64,000 bases of DNA from an uncultured Collinsella sp. (GTDB lineage Bacteria; Actinomycetota; Coriobacteriia; Coriobacteriales; Coriobacteriaceae), in NCBI GenBank assembly GCA_902491765.1, contig CABUIY010000007.1, positions 1 to 64,000 on the forward strand. Reading direction: 5' to 3'. Every line of letters starts with the position of its first letter. Within the stretch, counting starts at the first letter, position 1. Under the pieces are notes generated by a model, which had not been told where the DNA came from, searched no databases, and worked only from the letters and a program-made list of their open reading frames with translations. This document shows, in pieces, positions 24,251-32,499 of the stretch. The translations under genes were made by a program, and so were the position numbers.

Positions 24251-26578
24251 TTAAGCGGAAACTGCGACGGAAGCAGTGTTGGCCTCATCCTCGTCGGTCC
24301 ATGCATGCTTGGGCATGGGACGGAAGATCTGGAAGAGCATCGCAACCAGCAGCACGATTGCCACAACCGTCCAGATACCAAACTGTCCAAGAACAAGCAA
24401 GTTGTAGAACTGGTTGATGAACAGGCCGATCACCCAAGCGAAGGCGCACTCGTAGCCGATGGCAATCGCGGTCCACTTGCCAGAGTCCATCTGGTTGCGG
24501 ATGGTGCCAATGGCGGCAAAGCACGGAGCGCACAGCAGGTTGAAAGCGCCAAAGGCAACGCAAGCGCCCATGGTGGGGAACATGCCGGCAAACGCGGTCC
24601 ACAGGCTCGGGTCGGTCTCGCCCGCATCGGCGACGGACAGCAGCGAGCCGGCGGTGGCGACGACGTTCTCCTTGGCGACGAGGCCAGAGACAGTCAGTGC
24701 GGTGGCCTGCCAGGTGCTAAAGCCGAGCGGGGCGAAGATCCAAGCGACCAGGTTGCCCAGCATGGCAAGCACGGAGTAGTCCATAAACTCCTCGGGGATG
24801 CCGTCCATCGCAGGCAGGAAGCCAAAGGAACCGTTATAGCTACCAAAGTTGGAGAGGAACCAAACGACGACGGTGGACGCGAAGATGACCGTGCCGGCCT
24901 TCTTGATAAAGGCCCAGCAGCGCTCCCACACGTGCAGCGCCCAGGAACGGATCGCCGGGAAGTGGTAGGCAGGAAGCTCCATGACAAACGGGGTCGGACG
25001 GCCGGCGAAGAGCTTGGTCTTCTTGAGCATGAGGCCCGAGGCGATGACGGCAAAGACGCCCAGGAAGTAGAAAAGCGGGCTGATCCATGCGGCCGTGGTG
25101 GAAGAATCGCCAATGATGGAGCCCATGAGCAGGGCGATGATCGGCAGCTTGGCGCCGCAGGGGATGAACGTGGTGGTCATGACCGTCATGCGGCGGTCCT
25201 TCTCGTTCTCGATGGTCTTGGTAGCCATGACGCCGGGGACGCCGCAGCCTGAGGACACGAGCATGGGGATGAACGACTTACCGGACAGGCCAAAGCGGCG
25301 GAACACGCGGTCCATGATAAAGGCGACGCGGGCCATGTAGCCGCAGTCCTCCAGGAAGGACAGCATCACGAACAGCAGGAACATCTGCGGCACAAAGCCG
25401 AAGATGGCGCCCAGGCCGCCAACGATACCGTCGCAGACCAGCGAATCGACCAGGCCACCGTCCTCGGTGCCACCCGCCACGAGGGCATCGTGCACCATGG
25501 TGGTGATACCCGGGACATAGGGGCCGTACTGTGCCGGGTCGACCGAGTCGGCGTCGTCACCCGCGGCCTCGACGGCCGCGTCGTAGGCGTCGCGGCCCTG
25601 ACCGAGCACGTACCAGCCGTCGGTGCCGAAGAGCTGGTCGTTGGTGAAGTCGGTCACCGTGCCGCCCAAGGTAGAAACGGCGATGTAGTACACGCAGAAC
25701 ATGATGACCACAAAGATCGGCAGACCCAGGATACGGTTGGTAACCACGCGGTCGATCTTCTCGGAGGTGCTCATCTTGGCCGGAGCCTTAGTGAGGCACT
25801 CATCGATGATGTGCGCGATGACGCCATAGCGCTCACCGGTGATGATGGACTCGGCATCGTCGTCGCAGTCCTGCTCGCACTGGGCGACCAGCTCCTCCAC
25901 GCGAGCGGCCTTCTCCTTGGTGAGGTTGATGAGCTTGCAGGCGTCTGCATCGCGCTCAAACAGCTTGACGGCGTAGTAGCGACGCTTGTTGGCGGGAACG
26001 CTCGCAGGCAGGTTATTCTCGATGTGGTCCAGAACGTCCTCGATGGAGGAATCGAACTTGTGCTCCGGCACCTGGCCCTTAGAAGCAGCGGACTTCTTGA
26101 CCTGATCGAACAGCTCCGTGATGCCCTTGTTCTTAAGAGCGGAGATCATCATGACCGGGCAACCGAGCTTCTTGGAGAGCTTGTCCGTATCGATCTTATC
26201 GCCGTTCTTCTCGACCAGGTCGGCCATGTTGAGGGCAACGACCACGGGCAGGCCGGTCTCGATAACCTGAAGCGCCAGGTACAGGTTACGCTCGAGGTTG
26301 GTGGCGTCGACAACCTGGACGACAACATCGGGCTCGCCGCTCATGAGGTAATCGCGCGAGCATTGCTCCTCGGGGCTGTAGGGGGAAAGCGAGTAGATGC
26401 CAGGGAGGTCCGTGATGGTAACGTTCTTGTCGCTTAGGAGCTTGGCCTCCTTTTTCTCAACCGTGACGCCGGGCCAGTTGCCAACGTAGCCGTTGGCGCC
26501 GGTAATCAGGTTGAAAAGCGTGGTCTTGCCGCAGTTGGGGTTACCCGCCAGCGCGACATGGATCTGAGAATCCGCCAT
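24251..26578 (-). CDS. feoB: FeoB, ferrous iron transport GTPase
   Basis: A 775-residue transporter. The N-terminal G domain has G1 GNPNCGKT (12-19), G3 DLPG and G4 NMAD, followed by the helical GDI domain. The membrane part has the two Gate regions (SSGCGVPGVMATK; GAFNLLCAPCFAAIG, with conserved Cys) and a hydrophilic insert near residues 305-370. It moves Fe2+ across the membrane under GTP control. AAGAAGGAT precedes the ATG. It follows feoA by about 120 bases, a gap that holds an iron-type palindrome. Confidence 0.96.
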   Translation of the reverse strand: MADSQIHVALAGNPNCGKTTLFNLITGANGYVGNWPGVTVEKKEAKLLSDKNVTITDLPGIYSLSPYSPEEQCSRDYLMSGEPDVVVQVVDATNLERNLYLALQVIETGLPVVVALNMADLVEKNGDKIDTDKLSKKLGCPVMMISALKNKGITELFDQVKKSAASKGQVPEHKFDSSIEDVLDHIENNLPASVPANKRRYYAVKLFERDADACKLINLTKEKAARVEELVAQCEQDCDDDAESIITGERYGVIAHIIDECLTKAPAKMSTSEKIDRVVTNRILGLPIFVVIMFCVYYIAVSTLGGTVTDFTNDQLFGTDGWYVLGQGRDAYDAAVEAAGDDADSVDPAQYGPYVPGITTMVHDALVAGGTEDGGLVDSLVCDGIVGGLGAIFGFVPQMFLLFVMLSFLEDCGYMARVAFIMDRVFRRFGLSGKSFIPMLVSSGCGVPGVMATKTIENEKDRRMTVMTTTFIPCGAKLPIIALLMGSIIGDSSTTAAWISPLFYFLGVFAVIASGLMLKKTKLFAGRPTPFVMELPAYHFPAIRSWALHVWERCWAFIKKAGTVIFASTVVVWFLSNFGSYNGSFGFLPAMDGIPEEFMDYSVLAMLGNLVAWIFAPLGFSTWQATALTVSGLVAKENVVATAGSLLSVADAGETDPSLWTAFAGMFPTMGACVAFGAFNLLCAPCFAAIGTIRNQMDSGKWTAIAIGYECAFAWVIGLFINQFYNLLVLGQFGIWTVVAIVLLVAMLFQIFRPMPKHAWTDEDEANTASVAVSA

Positions 26579-26653
26579 TCAATCCTTCTTCCTTGTGTGC
26601 CTGCGCTGCTTTCTCCGCGCAGGCTGGATAATGTGCTTCAAAGATGCTGCATT

Positions 26654-26673
26654 AAGTTAGAAAAATCTAACTT
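26654..26673. promoter_or_regulatory. palindrome AAGTTAGA-AAAA-TCTAACTT upstream of feoB
   Basis: A perfect 8+8 palindrome with a 4-base centre lies 76 bases before feoB, between feoA and feoB. The half site AGTTAG recurs upstream of the first feoA gene. Its form fits a DtxR/MntR-type metalloregulator operator, so feoB may have its own iron-controlled promoter. Confidence 0.5.
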
Positions 26674-26701
26674 TATCTGCAGAAATATGCGTCGCGAGCC
26701 C

Positions 26702-26923
26702 TTACTGGACCTCGACGACGGCCGCCTCCTCCTTGCGGATGGAAAGCTCGTAGCCGCGCACGTTGATCTCGACCGGATCACCGAGCGGTGCAACCTTCAC
26801 GACCTTGAACGAAGTGCCCTTGATGAGCCCCAGGTCCATAAGGTGGCGGCGAAGCGCACCCTCACCGTGAAGCTTGACGATGGTGGAGCTCTCGCCCACC
26901 TTAACGTCACCCAACGTCTTCAT
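26702..26923 (-). CDS. feoA: FeoA-domain protein, proximal to feoB
   Basis: A 73-residue SH3-like FeoA protein (LRRHLMDLGLIKGTSFKVV, VEINVRGYELSIRKEEA). It modulates FeoB, probably by contacting its G domain. The second of two adjacent feoA genes; it has the canonical pattern with the D-LG-(L/F)-G motif. It follows the other feoA by about 40 bases. Confidence 0.93.
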   Translation of the reverse strand: MKTLGDVKVGESSTIVKLHGEGALRRHLMDLGLIKGTSFKVVKVAPLGDPVEINVRGYELSIRKEEAAVVEVQ

Positions 26924-26962
26924 CCTCTTATCCCCCTTTCGGTTTTTATGAAATGCTGCAGA

Positions 26963-27205
26963 CTAACCGACGGTCATGATGTGCATGGCAACCTTGGAAT
27001 CGATGCCAAAGCGTGCGCCCAGCACCGTGACGATGATATTGGCGCCGCTCGAGCTCACCACGTGGATTTCGCTGCCCTCGACAAAGCCGAGGTCCTTGAG
27101 GTGGTGCTTCATGTCCTCATTGCCCTTTACACGAGACACGCGCACGGTTTCGCCCGCTTTTACCATCGAAAGCGGCATTGCCGGCATCTGCGGTCCGCAA
27201 GACAT
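26963..27205 (-). CDS. feoA: FeoA-domain protein, first gene of the feo operon
   Basis: An 80-residue FeoA-family protein with a 13-residue N-terminal extension (MSCGPQMPAMPLS). The core MKHHLKDLGFVEGSEIHVVS and ARFGIDSKVAMHIM is FeoA-like. Tandem feoA genes before feoB are common in anaerobic Gram-positives, where the two probably form a heteromeric regulator of FeoB. An inverted repeat with AGTTAG half sites lies upstream. Confidence 0.9.
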   Translation of the reverse strand: MSCGPQMPAMPLSMVKAGETVRVSRVKGNEDMKHHLKDLGFVEGSEIHVVSSSGANIIVTVLGARFGIDSKVAMHIMTVG

Positions 27206-27247
27206 GAGTGGCTCCTAACGTCAGTTCGTCCTTCACATCGACATGGT

Positions 27248-27301
27248 AAAAGTTAGCCACATCTATGTTCGCTTTAGTAAACTAACACGTGGTTAACTTT
27301 T
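27248..27301. promoter_or_regulatory. inverted repeat in the feo promoter region
   Basis: AAAAGTTAGCCAC (27248-27260) matches the complement of GTGGTTAACTTTT (27289-27301) with one mismatch, and AAACTAAC lies between. It resembles iron-regulator half sites and is about 45 bases upstream of the first feoA. Confidence 0.4.
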
Positions 27302-27355
27302 TGGAAAGGGTCCCCATTCAGATTTCGAAAAAGTTTCCTATACGAAACAAAAGAA

Positions 27356-27384
27356 GCACCACAAAGACCATCTCTTTGCGGTGC
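27356..27384 (-). terminator. terminator downstream of the HPr-like gene
   Basis: GCACCACAAAG (27356-27366) pairs with CTTTGCGGTGC (27374-27384), with one wobble. On the minus strand TTCTTTTGTTT follows. Confidence 0.8.
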
Positions 27385-27440
27385 CTTGTCATACCAATTT
27401 ATGCAACAAAGGGGACTGTCCCCTTGTCACATTGATGCGC

Positions 27441-27689
27441 TTAGAGCGAGAGGTTTCTGATCGACGTGACGCAGGAGGCCTCATCCACGCCCGAAACGCG
27501 GAACACGACGTCTTCGCCACATTCGCCGCAGAGTGCCATGAGCCCTATAACGTCGCGGCCATCGGTGTAGCGGTCACCAATCGAAACCGACACGTCACTA
27601 CGGTGCTTGGCAATGATGTCATAGAGCAGCGCAACCGGGCGGGCATGTAATCCCAACGGATCTTTAATCGTCTTTGTAAACTCGACCAT
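27441..27689 (-). CDS. HPr-family phosphocarrier protein
   Basis: An 82-residue HPr-like protein. The phosphorylated His15 is in the motif DPLGLHARPVA. The regulatory serine region, usually KSIMGVMSL, reads GRDVIGLMAL, so position 46 is Asp instead of Ser. Ser46 is the HPr kinase target in Gram-positives, so this copy either escapes that control or mimics its phosphorylated state. No PTS enzyme I adjoins it. GGGAGGGG precedes the ATG at 27689; the frame is open far upstream but without codon bias. Its leader holds two tandem palindromic repeats. Confidence 0.85.
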   Translation of the reverse strand: MVEFTKTIKDPLGLHARPVALLYDIIAKHRSDVSVSIGDRYTDGRDVIGLMALCGECGEDVVFRVSGVDEASCVTSIRNLSL

Positions 27690-27776
27690 GTCCCCTCCCA
27701 CGACATCGCACATTCGGCCGGCCAAACCCAGCCACGTGGTAGTTATTGTAGCGTTAGATGCTTGTTGAGGGCGGGA

Positions 27777-27887
27777 CGGAAATCGCATCCCATTTCGAGC
27801 GTCAATGATGGGACACAGTTTCCGCTGAGCGACCCTGGCGGAAAGTACATCCCATTCTGGACGCAAATTCCGGGACGCAGTTTCCGC
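27777..27887. repeat. two tandem 49-bp palindromic repeats
   Basis: Units at 27777-27825 and 27839-27887, period 62 bp. Each runs CGGAAA...CATCCCATT...GGGAC.CAGTTTCCG, so the ends pair (CGGAAA with TTTCCG) and TCCC pairs with GGGA inside. Located between the aspS terminator and the HPr-like gene, 88 bases before its start, on its leader side. Confidence 0.55.
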
Positions 27888-27930
27888 GACGCCCAGTCAA
27901 CCTATGCCCTCGCAACGCCCGCGCATAAAA

Positions 27931-27961
27931 AACGAGGGAAGGCACGCGTCCTTCCCTCGTT
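27931..27961 (-). terminator. terminator of aspS
   Basis: A perfect 12-bp stem AACGAGGGAAGG (27931-27942) with 27950-27961. On the minus strand TTTTTT follows. It lies 24 bases past the aspS stop. Confidence 0.92.
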
Positions 27962-27984
27962 ACGGGCAATATGTAGCCGCTCGC

Positions 27985-29772
27985 CTACATCAGGCGCAGG
28001 CTGACGTCCTTGAGCTGGGCACCGCTAACGGCACTCGGGGCGCCCGACATAAGGTCAGAGCCGCTGGCCGTCTTGGGGAACGCCATGACGTCACGGATGG
28101 AGTCGGAGCCGGTGAGCAACATGCACACGCGGTCCAGACCCAGAGCGAAACCGCCCATCGGGGGCGCACCAAACTTGAGCGCCTCCATGAGGAAGCCAAA
28201 CTGAGACTCGGCGCGCTCCTCGGTAAAGCCCAGGAGCTTGAGCATGGACATCTGCATCTCGGCGTTGTGGATACGCATACCACCGCCGCCGGCCTCAAAG
28301 CCGTCCATGACAAAGTCGTAGGTGCAAGAACCGGCCGCCAACGGGTCGGCCTCGATCTTGGCGATGTCGGTCTCGGTCGGCAGGGTGAAGGGCTGATGCT
28401 CGGCAGCGTAGGCCTTGCGGTCCTCATCCCAGTGGAACAGCGGGAAGTTGACGACCCACAGGAAGTCGTGGCCCTCGCGCTTGATCTCGAGCGCATTGGC
28501 CATGTGGGAACGCATACCGCCCAGGATCTCGTCAGAGAGCAGGCGCGGGCCGGCGGCAAACATCACAAGGTCGCCGGGCTCGACATCCATGCGCTCGCGC
28601 AGAGCCGTCATCTCCTCGTCCGAGAAGAACTTGACGATGGGGCTGTTGATGGAGCCGTCCTCGCGGAAAGCGATCCATGCCAGGCCCTTGGCGCCAAACG
28701 TGGAAGCCACGCCGGCGAGCTTATCGATCTTGGCACGTGCCCAGGCACCGGCGCCCTTGGCGTTGATGGCCTTGACGACAGAGCCCTCCTCGTTTGCGGC
28801 AGTCGCAAAGACCTTGAACTTGGAGTTGGCGAAGATGTCGGTCAGGTCGACCAGGTGCATGCCGTAGCGGGTATCGGGCTTGTCGGAGCCATAGGTGTCC
28901 ATGGCATCCCAGTAGTTCATGCGACGCAGCGGCGTAGGCATCTCGACACCCATGCGACCGAAGGCATCGGCCAGGACCTCTTCGAGCGCGCTCATGACAT
29001 CATTCTGGTCCACGAAGGACATCTCGATATCGACCTGGGTGAACTCGGGCTGACGGTCGGCACGCAGGTCCTCGTCGCGGAAGCACTTGGCAACCTGGTA
29101 GTAGCGCTCGACGCCACCGACCATAAGCAGCTGCTTCAGAAGCTGCGGGGACTGCGGCAGGGCGTAGAAGTTACCCGGCTGAATACGGCTGGGAACGATG
29201 AAGTCGCGAGCGCCCTCGGGCGTGGACTTAAACAGGGAGGGCGTCTCGACCTCCATGAACTCACGGTTGTGCAGCGCCTCGCGAATGGCAAAGGTAAAGT
29301 CGGAGCGCAGCTTGAGGTTGGCCATCATCTCGGGACGGCGGAGGTCCAGATAGCGATAGCGCAGGCGGGTGTCCTCGCTGGTCTCGATGCCGTCCTCGAT
29401 CTGGAACGGCGGGGTGACGGACGTGTTGAGCACCTCGGCGTGGTCGGTCAGGACCTCGATCTCGCCGGTCGCGAGCTTGGTGTTGGTGGTCTCCTCGCCA
29501 CGAGCGCGCACGACGCCGTGAATCTTGATGGGCCACTCGGGACGCATGGTCTCGGCGATCTTAAAGGCATCGCCGTCGGAGTGCTCGGGGTCGAAGGTGA
29601 GCTGCGTGATGCCCTCGCGGTCGCGAAGGTCGCAGAAAATAAGGCCGCCGTGGTCGCGGCGACGGCTCACCCAACCGGTGAGGGTGACCTCTTCGCCCAC
29701 GTTCTCGAAGCGAAGCTCGCCGCAGGTACGGGTGTGCATGGAATGCTCATCGATGGGACGGGTCTGGCTCAT
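27985..29772 (-). CDS. aspS: aspartyl-tRNA synthetase AspS
   Basis: A 595-residue class IIb synthetase of the bacterial type. It has an N-terminal OB anticodon-binding domain (VTLTGWVSRRRDHGGLIFC), catalytic motif 2 (FRDEDLRADRQPEFTQVDIE), a GAD insertion domain and motif 3 (GLDRVCMLLTGSDSIRDVMA). It charges tRNA-Asp; without seeing gatCAB one cannot say whether it also charges tRNA-Asn. GGAGGATC precedes the ATG. It is divergent from serB and ends at a strong terminator. Confidence 0.98.
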   Translation of the reverse strand: MSQTRPIDEHSMHTRTCGELRFENVGEEVTLTGWVSRRRDHGGLIFCDLRDREGITQLTFDPEHSDGDAFKIAETMRPEWPIKIHGVVRARGEETTNTKLATGEIEVLTDHAEVLNTSVTPPFQIEDGIETSEDTRLRYRYLDLRRPEMMANLKLRSDFTFAIREALHNREFMEVETPSLFKSTPEGARDFIVPSRIQPGNFYALPQSPQLLKQLLMVGGVERYYQVAKCFRDEDLRADRQPEFTQVDIEMSFVDQNDVMSALEEVLADAFGRMGVEMPTPLRRMNYWDAMDTYGSDKPDTRYGMHLVDLTDIFANSKFKVFATAANEEGSVVKAINAKGAGAWARAKIDKLAGVASTFGAKGLAWIAFREDGSINSPIVKFFSDEEMTALRERMDVEPGDLVMFAAGPRLLSDEILGGMRSHMANALEIKREGHDFLWVVNFPLFHWDEDRKAYAAEHQPFTLPTETDIAKIEADPLAAGSCTYDFVMDGFEAGGGGMRIHNAEMQMSMLKLLGFTEERAESQFGFLMEALKFGAPPMGGFALGLDRVCMLLTGSDSIRDVMAFPKTASGSDLMSGAPSAVSGAQLKDVSLRLM

Positions 29773-30028
29773 ACCAGTGATCCTCCTTTATGGATCTGTG
29801 CCGCCCCGTGTCGTTCCGGGCGGCGTCGTACAGATTTGCCCAGCCTGCGTAAACCGCGCAGCCGGACATGGCGTTCTATCTTATCGCACCCACGTCGATG
29901 TGCCGCGGAAAAGTAGCTCATGCCCAAAGACTTGACGGAGACGAAACAATTGATGCGCCGTGGCCGTCGCCAAGGCGCGCCGCGTGCGACAATGTGCCCC
30001 AATACAACTGCACTCGGAAAGGCCCGCC

Positions 30029-30664
30029 ATGACTGCACGCCTCATCGTTATGGATATCGACTCTACGCTCATCAACCAGGAGGTCATCGACCTGTTGGGC
30101 GAGGAGGCCGGCGTGGGCAAGCAGGTAGCGCAGATCACCGAGCGCGCCATGCGCGGCGAGCTTGACTTTAAGCAGGCGCTCGAGGAGCGCGTGGGGCTGC
30201 TTGCCGGCCTGGACGAGAGCGTGTTCGAGCGCACCTTTGCGCGCGTGACGTTTACCCCCGGCGCGCTGGAGCTTGTGCGCTCGGCGCACAGCAAGGGCTG
30301 GAAGGTCGGCGTGGTAAGCGGCGGCTTCCACGAGGTCGCCGATAAGATCGTGGCCGCTGCGGGCATCGATTTTTGTCTAGCGAACCGCCTGGAGGTCGTA
30401 GACGGCAAGCTCACCGGTAAGTTGGCTGCCGACATCGTGACCAAGGAATCCAAGCTCATCCAGCTGCTGGATTGGGCAGTTGAGTGCGGCGTCGATATGG
30501 CCCACACCGTCGCGATCGGCGACGGCGCCAACGACATCCCCATGATTCAGGCCGCGGGCACGGGCATCGCGTTTTGCGCCAAGCCCAAGACGCGCGAGGC
30601 CGCCCCGTTTGCCATCGACGAGCGCAATCTGATGCTCGCCATGGACATCATCCTGCGCGACTAG
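30029..30664 (+). CDS. serB: phosphoserine phosphatase SerB
   Basis: A 211-residue HAD phosphatase for the last step of serine synthesis. Motif I is MDIDSTLIN (Asp9 nucleophile, Asp11), motif II VVSGGFHEVA, and motif III/IV IGDGANDIPM. It is the short form with only the HAD core and cap, without the N-terminal ACT-like domain of the E. coli enzyme. The start at 30029 has GGAAAGG upstream; the frame extends to 29960 without a site. Ends 117 bases before larB. Confidence 0.92.
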   Translation: MTARLIVMDIDSTLINQEVIDLLGEEAGVGKQVAQITERAMRGELDFKQALEERVGLLAGLDESVFERTFARVTFTPGALELVRSAHSKGWKVGVVSGGFHEVADKIVAAAGIDFCLANRLEVVDGKLTGKLAADIVTKESKLIQLLDWAVECGVDMAHTVAIGDGANDIPMIQAAGTGIAFCAKPKTREAAPFAIDERNLMLAMDIILRD

Positions 30665-30701
30665 TCAATCCGTCTAACAACAGAATCAATTCCTCTATGT
30701 C

Positions 30702-30739
30702 TAGTTTCCGAACGATTTTGTTCTAATGTTCGGAAACTA
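30702..30739. promoter_or_regulatory. perfect 12-bp inverted repeat upstream of larB
   Basis: TAGTTTCCGAAC (30702-30713) and GTTCGGAAACTA (30728-30739) with a 14-base spacer end 41 bases before larB. It overlaps a plausible -35 region (-10 TAGACT near 30752). Probably an operator for larB-larC-tetR. An intrinsic terminator of serB is less likely, since no T tract follows. Confidence 0.55.
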
Positions 30740-30780
30740 CCCTTCTCGTGCTAGACTTTGCACCGTCGAAGGGAACATAT

Positions 30781-31563
30781 ATGGATAAGCGAGATCTTGA
30801 GCAATTGCTGAGCGATGTTGCCGACGGAACAGTCATCCCGGCAGTCGCCCTCACGCGCATCCAGACGGCGCCAACCGCCAATCTGGGTTTTGCGCAGCTC
30901 GATCTTTCACGCGGGGTGCGCCAGGGAGCCGGCGAGGTTGTCTACGGCGCCGGTAAAACCGCCGAGCAGATTGCCGCCATTATCAAAGCATTACTCAATG
31001 CCGGCCAGGTGCGCATCCTGGTCACGCGCCTGGACGCCGAAAAGGCAGCCCGCGCCTCGAAGCTCCTCGGCAACGGCATCGACCTGGGATATGTCCCAGA
31101 CGCACAGCTCGCCCTCGTGGGCGGCAAGCCCTCCCCTACCGGCAACGGACGCATCGTTGTCGCCTGCGCCGGTACGAGCGACCTGCCCGTCGCCGAGGAA
31201 GCCGCGTTGACGGCCGAATTCTATGGCAACGAGGTCGACCGCCTCTACGACGTAGGTGTCGCAGGCCTGCACCGCCTGCTCGCGCATGCCGAGGAACTTG
31301 CCCAGGCGCAGGTGGTCATCGCCATCGCCGGCATGGAAGGCGCCCTGGCGAGCGTTATCGGCGGTCTGGTGAGCTGTCCGGTCATCGCCGTTCCCACCAG
31401 CGTGGGCTACGGCGCAAATTTTGGAGGCGTAGCCGCGCTGCTCGCCATGCTCAACTCCTGCGCCAGCGGCGTATCGGTCGTCAATATCGATAACGGCTTT
31501 GGTGCCGCCTACCAGGCAAGTCTTATCAATCATCTGAGCGCCGGCACATCCTGCGCCCGTTAA
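30781..31563 (+). CDS. larB: LarB, pyridinium-3,5-biscarboxylic acid mononucleotide synthase
   Basis: A 260-residue AIR-carboxylase-like protein. LarB carboxylates and hydrolyses nicotinic acid adenine dinucleotide in the first step of the nickel-pincer nucleotide cofactor of lactate racemase. Signature regions: LDLSRGVRQGAGEVVYGAGK, VVACAGTSDLPVAEEAA, GMEGALASVIGGLV and PTSVGYGANFGGVAALLAML. GAAGGGA precedes the ATG at 30781. First gene of a plus-strand operon with larC1 (10-base gap) and a TetR gene. Confidence 0.95.
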   Translation: MDKRDLEQLLSDVADGTVIPAVALTRIQTAPTANLGFAQLDLSRGVRQGAGEVVYGAGKTAEQIAAIIKALLNAGQVRILVTRLDAEKAARASKLLGNGIDLGYVPDAQLALVGGKPSPTGNGRIVVACAGTSDLPVAEEAALTAEFYGNEVDRLYDVGVAGLHRLLAHAEELAQAQVVIAIAGMEGALASVIGGLVSCPVIAVPTSVGYGANFGGVAALLAMLNSCASGVSVVNIDNGFGAAYQASLINHLSAGTSCAR

Positions 31564-31573
31564 GGAGCATTCC

Positions 31574-32497
31574 ATGTCCAACCATCAGCACACGCTTATC
31601 ATCGACGGCACTTCGGGCATCAGCGGCGATATGACCGTCGCGGCCCTGCTCGACCTGGGCGCCAGCGAGGAGCACCTGCGCGAACAGCTCGCCACGCTGC
31701 CGGTCGACGGCTTTTCGATCGCTGTAACGCGCGTAAACAAGCATGGCATCGACGCCTGCGATTTCGACGTCCAGCTTGCAGAGGGCCTCGAGAACCATGA
31801 TCACGATATGGCCTGGCTCTACGGCAACGAAGCAGCTGTCGAGCATATGCATGAGCATGAGCATGAGCACCACCATCATGGCCATGGCGAGCACGAACAC
31901 GAGCACACACACGACCATGACCATGAGGCCCACGGCCATGGTCATGAGGGTCACCATCACGCCCACCACCATCACCACCGTTCTTTGGCGGACGTCACCG
32001 CCATCATCGACGGCTCACAGCTAAGCGATGGCGCCAAGCGTCGTGCGCTCGCCATCTTTACCGCACTTGCCGCCGCCGAGGCCAAGGCCCACGGCAAAAC
32101 GCCCGAAACCGTCATGTTCCACGAGGTGGGCGCCGTCGACTCCATCGTCGACGCCTGCTCTGTCGCCATCTGCCTCGATGACCTGGGTATTGAGGACATC
32201 GTTGTCGAGTCGCTTTCCGAGGGCCACGGCACCATCCGCTGCGCCCACGGCCTCATGCCCATTCCCGTCCCCGCCGTTGTCAACCTATGCCAGGCGGGCA
32301 ATATCGCCCTCACGCCCGTACCGGTCGCCGGCGAGCTCGTGACGCCCACGGGCGCCGCCATCGTCGCCGCGCTGCGCACGTCCGAGCACCTGCCGGCACG
32401 CTACCGCATCGAAGCCGTCGGCTACGGCGCCGGCAAGCGTCCCTACGAGGGTTGCTCCGGCACGCTCCGTTGCCTGCTTGTTCAAGTGGATGCATAA
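31574..32497 (+). CDS. larC: LarC N-terminal domain protein (LarC1) with a His-rich segment
   Basis: A 307-residue protein. LarC inserts nickel into the pincer cofactor of lactate racemase. Here only the N-terminal part exists: GTSGISGDMTVAALLDLG at the start, FHEVGAVDSIVDACSVAIC and VTPTGAAIVAAL later, ending shortly after VGYGAGKR. Residues 91-135 contain 25 histidines, a nickel-binding or storage segment. The CTP-binding C-terminal domain (LarC2), normally joined directly or by programmed frameshift, is absent in all frames after the stop; a TetR gene follows. LarC2 must be elsewhere, or this system works without it. AAGGAG precedes the ATG. Confidence 0.92.
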   Translation: MSNHQHTLIIDGTSGISGDMTVAALLDLGASEEHLREQLATLPVDGFSIAVTRVNKHGIDACDFDVQLAEGLENHDHDMAWLYGNEAAVEHMHEHEHEHHHHGHGEHEHEHTHDHDHEAHGHGHEGHHHAHHHHHRSLADVTAIIDGSQLSDGAKRRALAIFTALAAAEAKAHGKTPETVMFHEVGAVDSIVDACSVAICLDDLGIEDIVVESLSEGHGTIRCAHGLMPIPVPAVVNLCQAGNIALTPVPVAGELVTPTGAAIVAALRTSEHLPARYRIEAVGYGAGKRPYEGCSGTLRCLLVQVDA

Positions 32498-32499
32498 CC

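Noticed and set aside
31844..31980. CAC/CAT-rich stretch as a microsatellite or CRISPR-like repeat
   Set aside because: It encodes the in-frame histidine tract of LarC1 with mixed codons. No spacers or regular unit.
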